Shown here one piece after another: positions 1 through 7,810 of a DNA stretch of 35,633 bases (position 1 is the first letter of the stretch; each line of letters starts with the position of its first letter). Under the pieces are notes generated by a model that had not been told where the DNA came from, did not search any database, and saw nothing but the letters and a program-made list of their open reading frames with translations. Origin of the DNA: Yinghuangia soli. GTDB lineage: Bacteria > Actinomycetota > Actinomycetes > Streptomycetales > Streptomycetaceae. A program made the translations under genes and the position numbers. The stretch is taken from contig NZ_JAKFHA010000008.1 in assembly GCF_021502675.1 (NCBI RefSeq), positions 1-35,633 of the forward strand, written 5' to 3'.

Positions 1-123
1 GGCGGGGTCGGCGGGGCGGATGTCGACGGTGGTGTCGGTGCGGTCCGCGGCGATGACCTGGATGCGGCCGGCGGGCAGGTCGACGGTGACGGCGGCGGGG
101 GCGGCGGTGGCGAACTGCAGCAT
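1..123 (-). CDS. DUF4097-family beta-repeat protein, N-terminal part only
   Basis: The first 41 codons of a leftward gene lie in the window; the rest runs off the left edge. The reading begins ATG at 123 and gives MLQFATAAPAAVTVDLPAG followed by a strand-like RIQVIAADRTDTTVDIRPAD. This is the usual opening of actinobacterial DUF4097 proteins, which are predicted to form repeated beta strands and have no established activity. It diverges from the regulator at 360, an arrangement I recall as common in Streptomyces and which suggests the regulator controls it. The family call rests on a short N-terminus. Confidence 0.72.
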   Translation of the reverse strand, partial: MLQFATAAPAAVTVDLPAGRIQVIAADRTDTTVDIRPADPA

Positions 124-250
124 GGTGGGGGCTCCGTTGCGTGGTGACTGCTCGGTGTTTCTGACATGAGAAACGCTACGTTGCGTTCACAGATTGAGCA
201 ACAAGCAAATTGCGTATGGAATGAGTCTATGCAGCTCAGAGCCTATAAAT

Positions 251-304
251 CGTTGCAACGGCTCTGTATGTAATGCAACTGCGATCGCGCATTTCATTGC
301 AATG
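251..304. promoter_or_regulatory. Divergent promoter region with two TTGCAA/ATTGCAAT-type palindromes
   Basis: The 124-359 gap between the DUF4097 gene and the divergent regulator is much more A+T-rich than its surroundings. It holds two perfect 10-bp palindromes, CGTTGCAACG (251-260) and CATTGCAATG (295-304), with centres 44 bp apart, plus GCGATCGC at 281-288. The two share the core TTGCAA. They are candidate operators for the regulator starting at 360; binding is inference. Confidence 0.4.
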
Positions 305-359
305 GGATGAAAGTGAACGCTATGCTGCGGGGGTTCGAGGACCGTCGAAGGGAGGCCCG

Positions 360-1106
360 ATGCCGGGCGGCAGGCTCACGCAGAAGGAACGCCAGCAGAT
401 CGCCCTGGGGCTGGCCGACGGCCTCGCCTACGCGGAGATCGCCCGCGGGCTCGACCGCCCCACCTCGACCGTCACGCGCGAGGTCATGCGCAACGGCGGC
501 CCGGCCGGGTACCGCGCCGACCTCGCCCAGCGCGCCACGGAGCGCCGCACGCAGCGCCGCCGCCCGGCCGCCGCCCGCGCCGCGGGCGGGCCCGACGCCG
601 GACAGGACGACGAAGCACTGCGCGAGTACGCGGAGTCGCTCACCACCGTCCTCATGCAGTCGGGCCTGCCCAAGATGCTGGCCCGCGTCCTGACCAGCCT
701 GTACATCGCGGAGAGCGGCAGCCTCACCGCCGCCGAGCTCGTGCAGCGCCTGCAGGTCAGCCCGGCGTCCGTGTCCAAGGCCATCGCCGCTCTCGAGGGC
801 ATGACCCTCGTGCGCCGCGAGCGCGACGAACGCCGCCGCGAGCGCTACGTGGTCGACGACGACATCTGGTACCAGTCGATGATCGAAAGCGCCCGCGCCA
901 ACTCCCTGCTCGCCGAGACGGCCCGGCAGGGCGTCGGCGTCCTCGGCCGGGACAGCCAGGCCGGCGCCCGCCTGGAGAACATCGCCCGGTTCCTCGACTT
1001 CGTCAGCGAGAGCCTCGTGCGCGCCACCGAGCAGGCCCGCGAGATCTTGTACGCCCAGAAGCCCGGCGGCGTCCCGGCCCCCGCCCGTGCGGACGACGAG
1101 GCCTAG
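360..1106 (+). CDS. Transcriptional regulator, IS30-like HTH plus GbsR/MarR-type winged helix
   Basis: The start at ATG 360 (248 aa) was chosen because GGGAGG at 350-355 sits just upstream; an in-frame ATG at 273 exists without a good ribosome binding site. Residues about 5-45 form an IS30-transposase-like helix-turn-helix (LTQKERQQIALGLADG, then YAEIARGLDRPTSTVTREV). After a basic, alanine-rich linker, residues about 85-180 form a MarR/GbsR-like winged helix (LTAAELVQRLQVSPASVSKA, then a wing rich in RRERDERRRERY). The C-terminus is helical and probably dimerises. The gene faces a DUF4097 gene across a palindrome-bearing promoter, so autoregulation and control of the neighbour are likely. 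The ligand is unknown. Confidence 0.85.
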   Translation: MPGGRLTQKERQQIALGLADGLAYAEIARGLDRPTSTVTREVMRNGGPAGYRADLAQRATERRTQRRRPAAARAAGGPDAGQDDEALREYAESLTTVLMQSGLPKMLARVLTSLYIAESGSLTAAELVQRLQVSPASVSKAIAALEGMTLVRRERDERRRERYVVDDDIWYQSMIESARANSLLAETARQGVGVLGRDSQAGARLENIARFLDFVSESLVRATEQAREILYAQKPGGVPAPARADDEA

Positions 1107-1251
1107 GGTCCCGTCCCCGCGTCCCCGCGTCCCCTCTCCTCCTCTTCCTCCTCGGTCCTCCTCTTCGTGCGTGCCCCCGATCGGCTCACCTGTGTCGCCG
1201 CACCGCGGCCGCCGTGTTTGCCTGGTGTGCACCGCTATGTGAGGAGTGCCC

Positions 1252-1707
1252 ATGCAGCCGCTCGGCGAACGGATCATCGGCGCCTGGCGCCTGGAGTCCT
1301 ACACGGTCCAGGGCATCGACGGAGAGGTCCGCGCCCCGCTCGGCGGGGACGCCGACGGGTTCATCATCTACACCGCGGACGGCCACGTCTCCGCCCAGCT
1401 GATGGCCCGGAGCAGGCCCGATTACGCGTCCGGGAACTGGCTCGGCGGCACCAGCGAGGAGCACCACACCGCGGCGGCCGGCTACCTCGCGTACTCCGGC
1501 ACGTACACCGTGGACGAGGAGACCCAGACCGTCCGGCACCACATCGCGGTCAGCCTGTTCCCCAACTGGGTGGGCGAGACCCAGGTCCGGCTCGTCCAGC
1601 AGGAGGACGACGGCCTGGTGCTGTTCCCCGCGACCGAACCCGGCCCGCAGGCCCAGACGATCGCGTGGCGCCGCGTCGCCGGCGCGCCGGGGGAGGCGGG
1701 CCGCTGA
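1252..1707 (+). CDS. Lipocalin-like domain protein
   Basis: ATG 1252 is preceded by GAGGAG at 1241-1246; the GTG two codons earlier overlaps that site and is less likely. The 151-aa product is one lipocalin-like domain (Lipocalin_5 type): an opening GAWRLESYTVQG, a GFIIYTADGHVSAQLM strand pair, a GTYTVDEETQTVRHHI pair and a final TIAWRR. There is no signal peptide, so it should be cytoplasmic. Such domains bind small hydrophobic molecules, but the ligand here is unknown. Its stop codon overlaps the start of the exporter at 1707 by one base, so the two are almost surely cotranscribed and translationally coupled. The 145 bp before it is mostly a pyrimidine-rich tract without a clear promoter. 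Confidence 0.8.
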   Translation: MQPLGERIIGAWRLESYTVQGIDGEVRAPLGGDADGFIIYTADGHVSAQLMARSRPDYASGNWLGGTSEEHHTAAAGYLAYSGTYTVDEETQTVRHHIAVSLFPNWVGETQVRLVQQEDDGLVLFPATEPGPQAQTIAWRRVAGAPGEAGR

Positions 1708-3260
1708 TGGCGACGAATCCCGCAGGCGGCTCCGGCGCATCGGGCGCGTCAGGCACCGGGCCCGTGGCGCCGGACAAGAACGCGGGCCTGGACCCGCGGC
1801 GCTGGATGGTCCTGGGCGTGGTGGCCCTGGCGCAGCTCATGGTGGTACTGGATGCCACGATCGTGAACATCGCGCTGCCGTCCGCACAGGAGGACCTCGG
1901 GTTCGACGACGGCGACCGGCAGTGGGTGGTGACCGCGTACGCGCTGGCGTTCGGCTCGCTCCTGCTGCTCGGCGGCCGGATCGCGGACCTCGCGGGCCGC
2001 AAGCGCGCGTTCCTGGCCGGACTCGTCGGCTTCGCCACCGCATCCGCGATCGGCGGCGCCTCGGTCAGCTTCGAGATGCTGGTCGCCGCGCGGGCCCTGC
2101 AGGGCGCGTGCGGCGCCCTCCTCGCCCCCGCGGCGCTGTCGCTGCTGACCACGACGTTCACCGATCCGGCCGAACGCGGCAAGGCGTTCGGCATCTACGG
2201 CGCGGTCGCGGGCGGCGGCGGTGCGGTCGGTCTGCTGCTCGGCGGCATCCTGACCGAGTACCTCGACTGGCGCTGGTGCCTGTACGTCAACCTCATCTTC
2301 GCGGTGATCGCCCTGGTGGCGGGCGCGCGCGTACTCGCCCCGGGGGCGCCCGCGGACCGCAACGGCCTGGACATCCCGGGCACGCTGCTGGCCTCGGCCG
2401 GCCTGTTCTGCATCGTGTACGGCTTCTCCAACGCCGAGCAGCACGGCTGGCGCGACGCCGGAACGTGGGGGTGCCTGCTGCTCGGCCTGGCGTTCCTGGT
2501 CGGCTTCGTGCTCTGGGTGCGCCGCGCGCCGCATCCGCTGCTGCCGCTGCGCGTGGTCCTGGACCGCAACCGCGGCGCGTCGTACTTCGCGGTGTTCGTC
2601 GCCGGTGCGGGCATGTTCGGCGTGTTCCTGTTCCTGACGTACTTCCTGCAGCAGTCGCTGCGCTACTCGCCGGTCGAGACCGGTCTGGCGTTCCTGCCGA
2701 TGGTCGCGATGATGGTCGCCACCTCGGTGACCGCGCAGAACATCCTGGTCCCGCGCCTCGGGCCGCGGCCGGTCGTGCCGGTCGGCATGGCCCTGGCCGC
2801 GGCCGCGATGGCCTGGCTGACCGCGCTCGACCTGAACAGCACCTATGTGCCGCACGTGCTGCTGCCGCTGATGCTCGCGGGCACCGGCCTGGGCCTGGTC
2901 ATGGCCCCGGCGATGGCCGTGGCCACCGCCGCGGTCCGCACCGAGGACGCCGGCGTGGCCTCCGCGATGGTCAACACCTGCCAGCAGATCGGCGGTTCGA
3001 TCGGCATCGCGGTGCTCAACACCCTGGCGGCGAGCGCCGCGACCCGCTACGCCCAGGGCAAGCCGCCGACCCCGCAGACCCTGGCCCAGGCCCAACTGCA
3101 CAGCTACGACACGGCGTACTGGTGGTCGGCCGGCTTCTTCGCCGTCGGCGCGGTCGTCACCGTCCTCCTGTACCGCAGCGGCCCGCCCGCGACCAAGGCT
3201 CCGGAGGGGGCCTCCTGGGAAGCCGGCCGCGCGGCCCCGGAGCGCATGCCCTCGGTGTAG
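1707..3260 (+). CDS. MFS drug exporter, DHA2 (EmrB/QacA) family, 14 TM segments
   Basis: ATG 1707 overlaps the preceding stop and has GGGAGG about 10 bp upstream, giving 517 aa. After a ~30-residue Gly/Ala-rich cytoplasmic leader, TM1 carries the DHA2-type motif QLMVVLDATIVNIALPSAQ, followed by motif A (GGRIADLAGRKR) and motif C (GAVAGGGGAVGLLLGG). The length and hydrophobic pattern fit the 14-TM DHA2 group: proton-driven export of amphipathic drugs or metabolites at the cytoplasmic membrane. Coupling to a lipocalin-like protein suggests that the small protein binds the exported compound (inference). No biosynthetic genes adjoin that would reveal the substrate. Confidence 0.9.
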   Translation: MATNPAGGSGASGASGTGPVAPDKNAGLDPRRWMVLGVVALAQLMVVLDATIVNIALPSAQEDLGFDDGDRQWVVTAYALAFGSLLLLGGRIADLAGRKRAFLAGLVGFATASAIGGASVSFEMLVAARALQGACGALLAPAALSLLTTTFTDPAERGKAFGIYGAVAGGGGAVGLLLGGILTEYLDWRWCLYVNLIFAVIALVAGARVLAPGAPADRNGLDIPGTLLASAGLFCIVYGFSNAEQHGWRDAGTWGCLLLGLAFLVGFVLWVRRAPHPLLPLRVVLDRNRGASYFAVFVAGAGMFGVFLFLTYFLQQSLRYSPVETGLAFLPMVAMMVATSVTAQNILVPRLGPRPVVPVGMALAAAAMAWLTALDLNSTYVPHVLLPLMLAGTGLGLVMAPAMAVATAAVRTEDAGVASAMVNTCQQIGGSIGIAVLNTLAASAATRYAQGKPPTPQTLAQAQLHSYDTAYWWSAGFFAVGAVVTVLLYRSGPPATKAPEGASWEAGRAAPERMPSV

Positions 3261-3444
3261 CCGGCCGCGGCGCGACCCCGTTCTGGATTCGCGGCGGGGT
3301 GGTTGATATTCTGGACTGAAAATTCACTCAGGATCCGTCGGGGCACATGGGGCCTCGTGCGACCGGGACCGCCTGCCGTCCGCAGGCGGTCCCGGGCTGC
3401 GCGCCTCGAACCGTTCGACCGGACCATCCAGGAGGCAACCCCGC

Positions 3445-5181
3445 ATGACACGCGGATTCGACGTCGTGGAGACAAGCATCGCCGACCTGCGCGCGGCGCT
3501 GGAGAAGGGCGAGACCACCGCGGTCGGGCTGCTCGACGCCTACCTCGCCCGGATCGAGGCGTACGACCGGCCGGGCACCGCCACCGCGCTCAATGCGATG
3601 GTCGTGATGAACCCGGACGCCCGCGCCGACGCCGAAGCCTCCGACGCCCGCCGGGCCCGCGGCGCGACCCTCGGCCCGCTCGACGGCATCCCGTACACCG
3701 CCAAGGACAGCTACCTCGCCAAGGGGCTGACCGCGGCAGCCGGCTCGCCTGCTTTCGAGAACCTCATCGCGCAGCGCGACGCCTTCGCGATCGAGCGGCT
3801 GCGCGCGGGCGGCGCCGTGCTCATCGGCCTGACCAACATGCCGCCCATGGCCAACGGCGGCATGCAGCGCGGCGTGTACGGCCGCGCCGAGAGCCCGTAC
3901 AGCGCCGACTGGCTGACCAGTGCCTACGGCTCCGGCTCGTCGAACGGCTCGGGCACCGCGACCGCCGCCTCGTTCGGCGCCTTCGGCCTCGGCGAGGAGA
4001 CCTGGTCCTCGGGCCGCGCGCCCGCGTCCAACAACGCCCTGTGCGCCTACACGCCCAGCCGCGGCGTGATCTCGGTACGCGGCAACTGGCCGCTCGTGCC
4101 GACCATGGACGTCGTCGTGCCGCACACCCGCACCATGGCCGACCTCCTCGAACTGCTCGACGTCGTGGTCGCCGACGACCCCGACACCCGCGGCGACCTG
4201 TGGCGCGCCCAGCCCTGGGTGCCGGTGCCCGCGGCCTCGCAGGTACGCCCGGCCTCGTACCCGGCCCTGGCTCCGGCCGATGCGGCGGCGGCTCGTGCAG
4301 GGCTCGCCGGCAAGCGCGTCGGCGTGCCGAAGATGTACATCAACGCCGACCCCGAGGCCGGCACGAACCCCGACGGCGGCATCGGCGGCCAGACCGGGCA
4401 GCGCATCGACACCCGCGCCTCGGTGCTCGCCCTGTGGGAAGCCGCCCGCCGCGACCTGGAAGCGGCCGGCGCCGAGGTCGTCGAGGTCGACTTCCCCGTG
4501 GTCACCAACTATGAGGCCGACCGCCCCGGCGCGCCCTCGCTGCTCACCCGGGGCCTGGTCGCCCGCGAGTTCCTCGACGTCGAGATCCTGGACCTGTCGG
4601 CCTGGGCCTGGGACGACTTCCTGCGGGCCAACGGCGACCCCGCACTCGGCACCCTGGCGGAGGTCGACGGCGCCCGGATCTGGCCCAAGCACGAAGGCGA
4701 ACTCCCGGACCGCTACGCCGGGTTCGACGACACCATCACCGACTACCCCAAGTGCGTGCGGGAGCGCCCGTACGCGTCGTTCACCGACATGCCGCACATG
4801 GAGCAGGGGCTGCGCGGCCTGGAGGAGACGCGCCGCCTCGACCTGGAAGTGTGGATGGACGAACTGGGCCTGGACGCCGTGGTGTTCCCCACCTCTGCGG
4901 ACGTCGGCCCGGCGGACATGGACACCGTCGAGGCGTCCGCCGATCTCGGCTGGCGCAACGGCGTCTGGGTCGCCAACGGCAACCTCGTGCCGCGGCACCT
5001 CGGCATCCCGACCGTCACCGTGCCGATGGGCACCATGGCCGACATCGGCATGCCGGTCGGCCTGACCTTCGCGGGCCGTGCGTACGATGACAACGCCCTG
5101 CTCGGCCTGGCCGCCGCCTTCGAGGCGACCGGCGACCGCCGCACCGAGCCGACGCGCACCCCGCGGCTGCCCGCGCACTGA
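3445..5181 (+). CDS. Amidase-signature hydrolase
   Basis: ATG 3445 follows GGAGG at 3431-3435; 578 aa. The amidase-signature fold is recognisable from the Ser-cisSer-Lys triad: Lys87 in PYTAKDSYLAKG, cis-Ser at 165/166 in GSGSSNGSG, and nucleophile Ser189 in EETWSSGRAPASNN. The 23-24 residue spacing between the two serines is as in characterised members. The usual DTGGSIR segment is replaced by ETWSSGR, marking a divergent branch, so it should not be called GatA. The product lacks a signal peptide and should hydrolyse a carboxamide in the cytoplasm, with unknown substrate. It is separated from the exporter by 184 bp, which contains an A+T-richer stretch (3301-3332) that may be its promoter. 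Confidence 0.88.
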   Translation: MTRGFDVVETSIADLRAALEKGETTAVGLLDAYLARIEAYDRPGTATALNAMVVMNPDARADAEASDARRARGATLGPLDGIPYTAKDSYLAKGLTAAAGSPAFENLIAQRDAFAIERLRAGGAVLIGLTNMPPMANGGMQRGVYGRAESPYSADWLTSAYGSGSSNGSGTATAASFGAFGLGEETWSSGRAPASNNALCAYTPSRGVISVRGNWPLVPTMDVVVPHTRTMADLLELLDVVVADDPDTRGDLWRAQPWVPVPAASQVRPASYPALAPADAAAARAGLAGKRVGVPKMYINADPEAGTNPDGGIGGQTGQRIDTRASVLALWEAARRDLEAAGAEVVEVDFPVVTNYEADRPGAPSLLTRGLVAREFLDVEILDLSAWAWDDFLRANGDPALGTLAEVDGARIWPKHEGELPDRYAGFDDTITDYPKCVRERPYASFTDMPHMEQGLRGLEETRRLDLEVWMDELGLDAVVFPTSADVGPADMDTVEASADLGWRNGVWVANGNLVPRHLGIPTVTVPMGTMADIGMPVGLTFAGRAYDDNALLGLAAAFEATGDRRTEPTRTPRLPAH

Positions 5182-7810
5182 CCCGGCGGCGGGGGGGGGG
5201 GGGCCGGGGGCCCCGGGGGCGCCGCGCCCCGGGGGCGGGGCGCGGGCGGGGGCCCGCTGCGACGCCGGCCCCGGGTCCGGGCGCGAGGCGGGCGAGGGCG
5301 GCGGCCAGGTAGGGCGCGGTCACGCTGGCCGTCGCCGTCGCGACCTCGGCGGGCGTGCCCGCGGCGACGATCGTGCCGCCGTGGCGTCCGCCGCCCGGCC
5401 CCAGGTCGACGACATGGTCGGCGCGGGCCACCACGCTCATGTCGTGCTCGACGAGCACCACGGTGCCGCCCTCGTCGACGAGTCCGCGCAACTGGCCGAG
5501 CAGCAGCTCCACATCGGCCGGATGAAGACCGGTGGTGGGCTCGTCCAGGACGTACAGCGTGCGGCCGCGGCGGGTGCGCTGGAGTTCGGCGGCGAGCTTG
5601 ATGCGCTGGGCCTCGCCGCCGGAGAGCGTGGTGGCGCTCTGCCCGAGGGCCAGGTAGCCGAGGCCGACGCGTTCGAGCAGCGTGAGGACCTGGCGGGCGG
5701 CCGGGAGGTCGGCCAGGAATTCCAGGGCGTCCTCCACGCTGAGCGCGAGGACGTCCGCGATGTTGCGGCCGCGGTAGGCGACTTCCAGCGTCTTTGGGTT
5801 GTACCGGGCGCCCGCGCAGGTGGGGCAGACGGCGCTGGTGGTCGGCAGGAAGAGCATCTCGATGCTGACCACGCCCTCGCCCTGGCAGTCGGGGCAGCGG
5901 CCTTCCGGGCGGTTGAACGAGAACCGGCCTGCCGTATAGCCGCGTGCGACGGCTTCGGGCTGCGCGGCGAACAGCCGGCGCACCGCATCGAAGAGGCCCG
6001 TGTAGGTGGCGAGGTTCGAACGCGGGGTCCGGCCGATCGGCTTCTGGTCGACGCACACGATGCGGTCGACCGCATCGAGCCCTTCGGCGACGACAGGGGT
6101 GACCGCAAGTTCCGTGTCGGTGGGGCCGCCCGGCCCGTCGGCGCCGTGGTCGGCGTCGGTTTCCGGGCCGTCCTGCGATTCGTCGGCTGCACCGCCGACG
6201 TGGTGGCGCACAGTGGCGACGAGGACCTGGCCGACCAGACTGCTCTTGCCCGATCCGGAGACCCCGGTCACTGCGGTGAGCCGGCCCAGCGGGAAGCGGG
6301 CGGTGACGCCCTGCAGGTTGTGGTGCCGGACGTCGTGCAGGGTGATCCAGCCGGCCGCCGCGGTCCCGGGGCCGGCCGGGGCGGCGCCGTCAGGTGCCGG
6401 GACTCCGGTCAAGTACCGTGCGGTGGCGGACTCCTGGACCGCGGCCAGGCCGTCGACCGGCCCGCTGTACAGCACCCGGCCGCCGCGCACTCCCGCACCG
6501 GGCCCGACGTCGACGATCCAGTCGGCGCGGGCCATCACGTCGAGGTCGTGCTCCACCGCGAAGACCGAATTCCCGGCCGCGCGCAGCCGGTCCAGGGCGC
6601 CGACCAGCGTCTCGGTGTCGGCCGGATGCAGCCCCGCGGACGGCTCGTCGAGGACGTACAGCACCCCGAACAGGCCCGACCTCAGCTGCGTGGCCAGCCG
6701 CAGCCGCTGCAGTTCGCCCGCCGACAGCGTGGCCGTGGTCCGGTCCATGGACAAGTAGTCCAGGCCCAGGCCGGTGAGCGCCTCCAGATGGCCGAGCGCC
6801 GACTCGCGCAGCCGGTCCGCCGCATCCCGCTGCGCCGCGGGCAGAGCGACGGTGTCCGGGTGTTCGGCGGCAGCGCGCAGCGCGGCGTCCAGGTCGCGCA
6901 GCGGGAGCGCGGCCGTCGCGGTGATGTCGCGGCCCGCGAAGGTGACGCGCAGCGCGTCCGGGTTCAGGCGGCGGCCCGCGCACGCCGGGCAGGTCTCGGT
7001 GGTCAGGAACCGGGCCGCCTTGGCCCGCAGAGCGGCGCTCTTGGTGGTCGCGTACGTGTGCCGCACCCACCGCTGCGGACTCGAATAAGTGCCCTGGTAG
7101 GGGCGGGTGATGCGGTCCGCCGACCGGACCGGGTGGACGGTGACCACCGGCTGCTCGTCGGTGGTGAGGATCCACGTGCGGCGGTCGGCCGGCAGCTCGC
7201 GCCACGGCGCGTCGAGGTCGACGCCCAGTTCGCCGAGGATGTCGCGCAGGTTCTTGCCCTGCCAGGCGCCCGGCCACGCGGCAATGGCCCCCTCCCGGAT
7301 GCTCTTGCCCGGATCGGGGACCAGCGCGTCGACGTCGACCGTGTGCAGCAGCCCGACGCCGTGGCACGTCGGGCAGGCTCCTGCCGGGGTGTTGGGGGAG
7401 AAGGAGTCGGAGTCCATGGCCGCGACGCCGGGCGGGTAGGTCCCGGCCCGCGAGTAGAGCATGCGCAGCACGTTCGACAGGCGGCTCACGGTGCCCACGC
7501 TGGACCGGCTGCTGCCCGACGTCCGCTGCTGCTGCAGCGCGACCGCGGGCGGCAGGCCGGTGATGTCCCCGACCCGCGGGGCGGGGGCCTGGTCCATGAG
7601 CCGCCGGGCGTACGGCGCCACCGACTCCAGGAACCGCCGCTGCGACTCGGCGAACACGGTGGCGAACGCCAGGGACGACTTGCCCGAGCCGGACACCCCC
7701 GTGAACACAACCAGGCGGTCGCGCGGGATGTCGACGTCGACGTGGTCGAGATTGTGCTCCTGCGCATCCCGTACCCGCACCATGGCGTGGGGGGAGTGCC
7801 CGCCGGTCAC
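5015..7810 (-). CDS. UvrA-like ABC ATPase (short UvrA/UvrA2 type), 3' end unreliable
   Basis: Two ABC modules are clear. The first has Walker [10 protein letters not shown] (Lys44), signature SAGELQRL and Walker [14 protein letters not shown]; the second has another [17 protein letters not shown] and [13 protein letters not shown]. Zinc modules CPTCHGVG (Cys146/149), [16 protein letters not shown] and [11 protein letters not shown] are present. The credible protein is about 852 residues, ending near 5254, shorter than canonical UvrA (~940) and typical of UvrA2-like proteins linked to DNA-damage or drug tolerance. The frame given runs on to 5015 only because no stop survives in the G/C run; residues beyond ~852 are Arg/Pro-rich nonsense antisense to the amidase. 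The GTG start at 7810 forms a GTGA overlap with the upstream gene; ATG 7783 is the alternative. Confidence 0.85.
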   Translation of the reverse strand: MTGGHSPHAMVRVRDAQEHNLDHVDVDIPRDRLVVFTGVSGSGKSSLAFATVFAESQRRFLESVAPYARRLMDQAPAPRVGDITGLPPAVALQQQRTSGSSRSSVGTVSRLSNVLRMLYSRAGTYPPGVAAMDSDSFSPNTPAGACPTCHGVGLLHTVDVDALVPDPGKSIREGAIAAWPGAWQGKNLRDILGELGVDLDAPWRELPADRRTWILTTDEQPVVTVHPVRSADRITRPYQGTYSSPQRWVRHTYATTKSAALRAKAARFLTTETCPACAGRRLNPDALRVTFAGRDITATAALPLRDLDAALRAAAEHPDTVALPAAQRDAADRLRESALGHLEALTGLGLDYLSMDRTTATLSAGELQRLRLATQLRSGLFGVLYVLDEPSAGLHPADTETLVGALDRLRAAGNSVFAVEHDLDVMARADWIVDVGPGAGVRGGRVLYSGPVDGLAAVQESATARYLTGVPAPDGAAPAGPGTAAAGWITLHDVRHHNLQGVTARFPLGRLTAVTGVSGSGKSSLVGQVLVATVRHHVGGAADESQDGPETDADHGADGPGGPTDTELAVTPVVAEGLDAVDRIVCVDQKPIGRTPRSNLATYTGLFDAVRRLFAAQPEAVARGYTAGRFSFNRPEGRCPDCQGEGVVSIEMLFLPTTSAVCPTCAGARYNPKTLEVAYRGRNIADVLALSVEDALEFLADLPAARQVLTLLERVGLGYLALGQSATTLSGGEAQRIKLAAELQRTRRGRTLYVLDEPTTGLHPADVELLLGQLRGLVDEGGTVVLVEHDMSVVARADHVVDLGPGGGRHGGTIVAAGTPAEVATATASVTAPYLAAALARLAPGPGAGVAAGPRPRPAPGARRPRGPRPPPPRRRVSARAAAGCASARCGGRRSPRRRRPGRAGRCHRTHGPRRSGRPACRCRPWCPSAR
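5182..5253. other. G/C homopolymer run, probable sequencing or assembly artefact
   Basis: Thirteen consecutive G (5191-5203) are followed by alternating blocks of G5 and C4-C5 to about 5253. This resembles the last 80 bases of the window far more than any coding or ordinary terminator sequence. It lies between the 3' ends of two convergent genes and hides the true stop of the UvrA-like gene. A GC hairpin terminator may underlie it, but the text is probably wrong in length. Confidence 0.6.

Noticed and set aside
166-273. A 35-codon open frame (ATG 166 to TAA 273) in the first divergent gap
   Set aside because: No ribosome binding site, A+T-rich codon use unlike the genes, and it overlies palindromes and probable promoter elements.
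3328-5178. A 616-codon minus-strand frame opposite the amidase
   Set aside because: Shadow frame; the amidase triad and ribosome binding site are on the plus strand.
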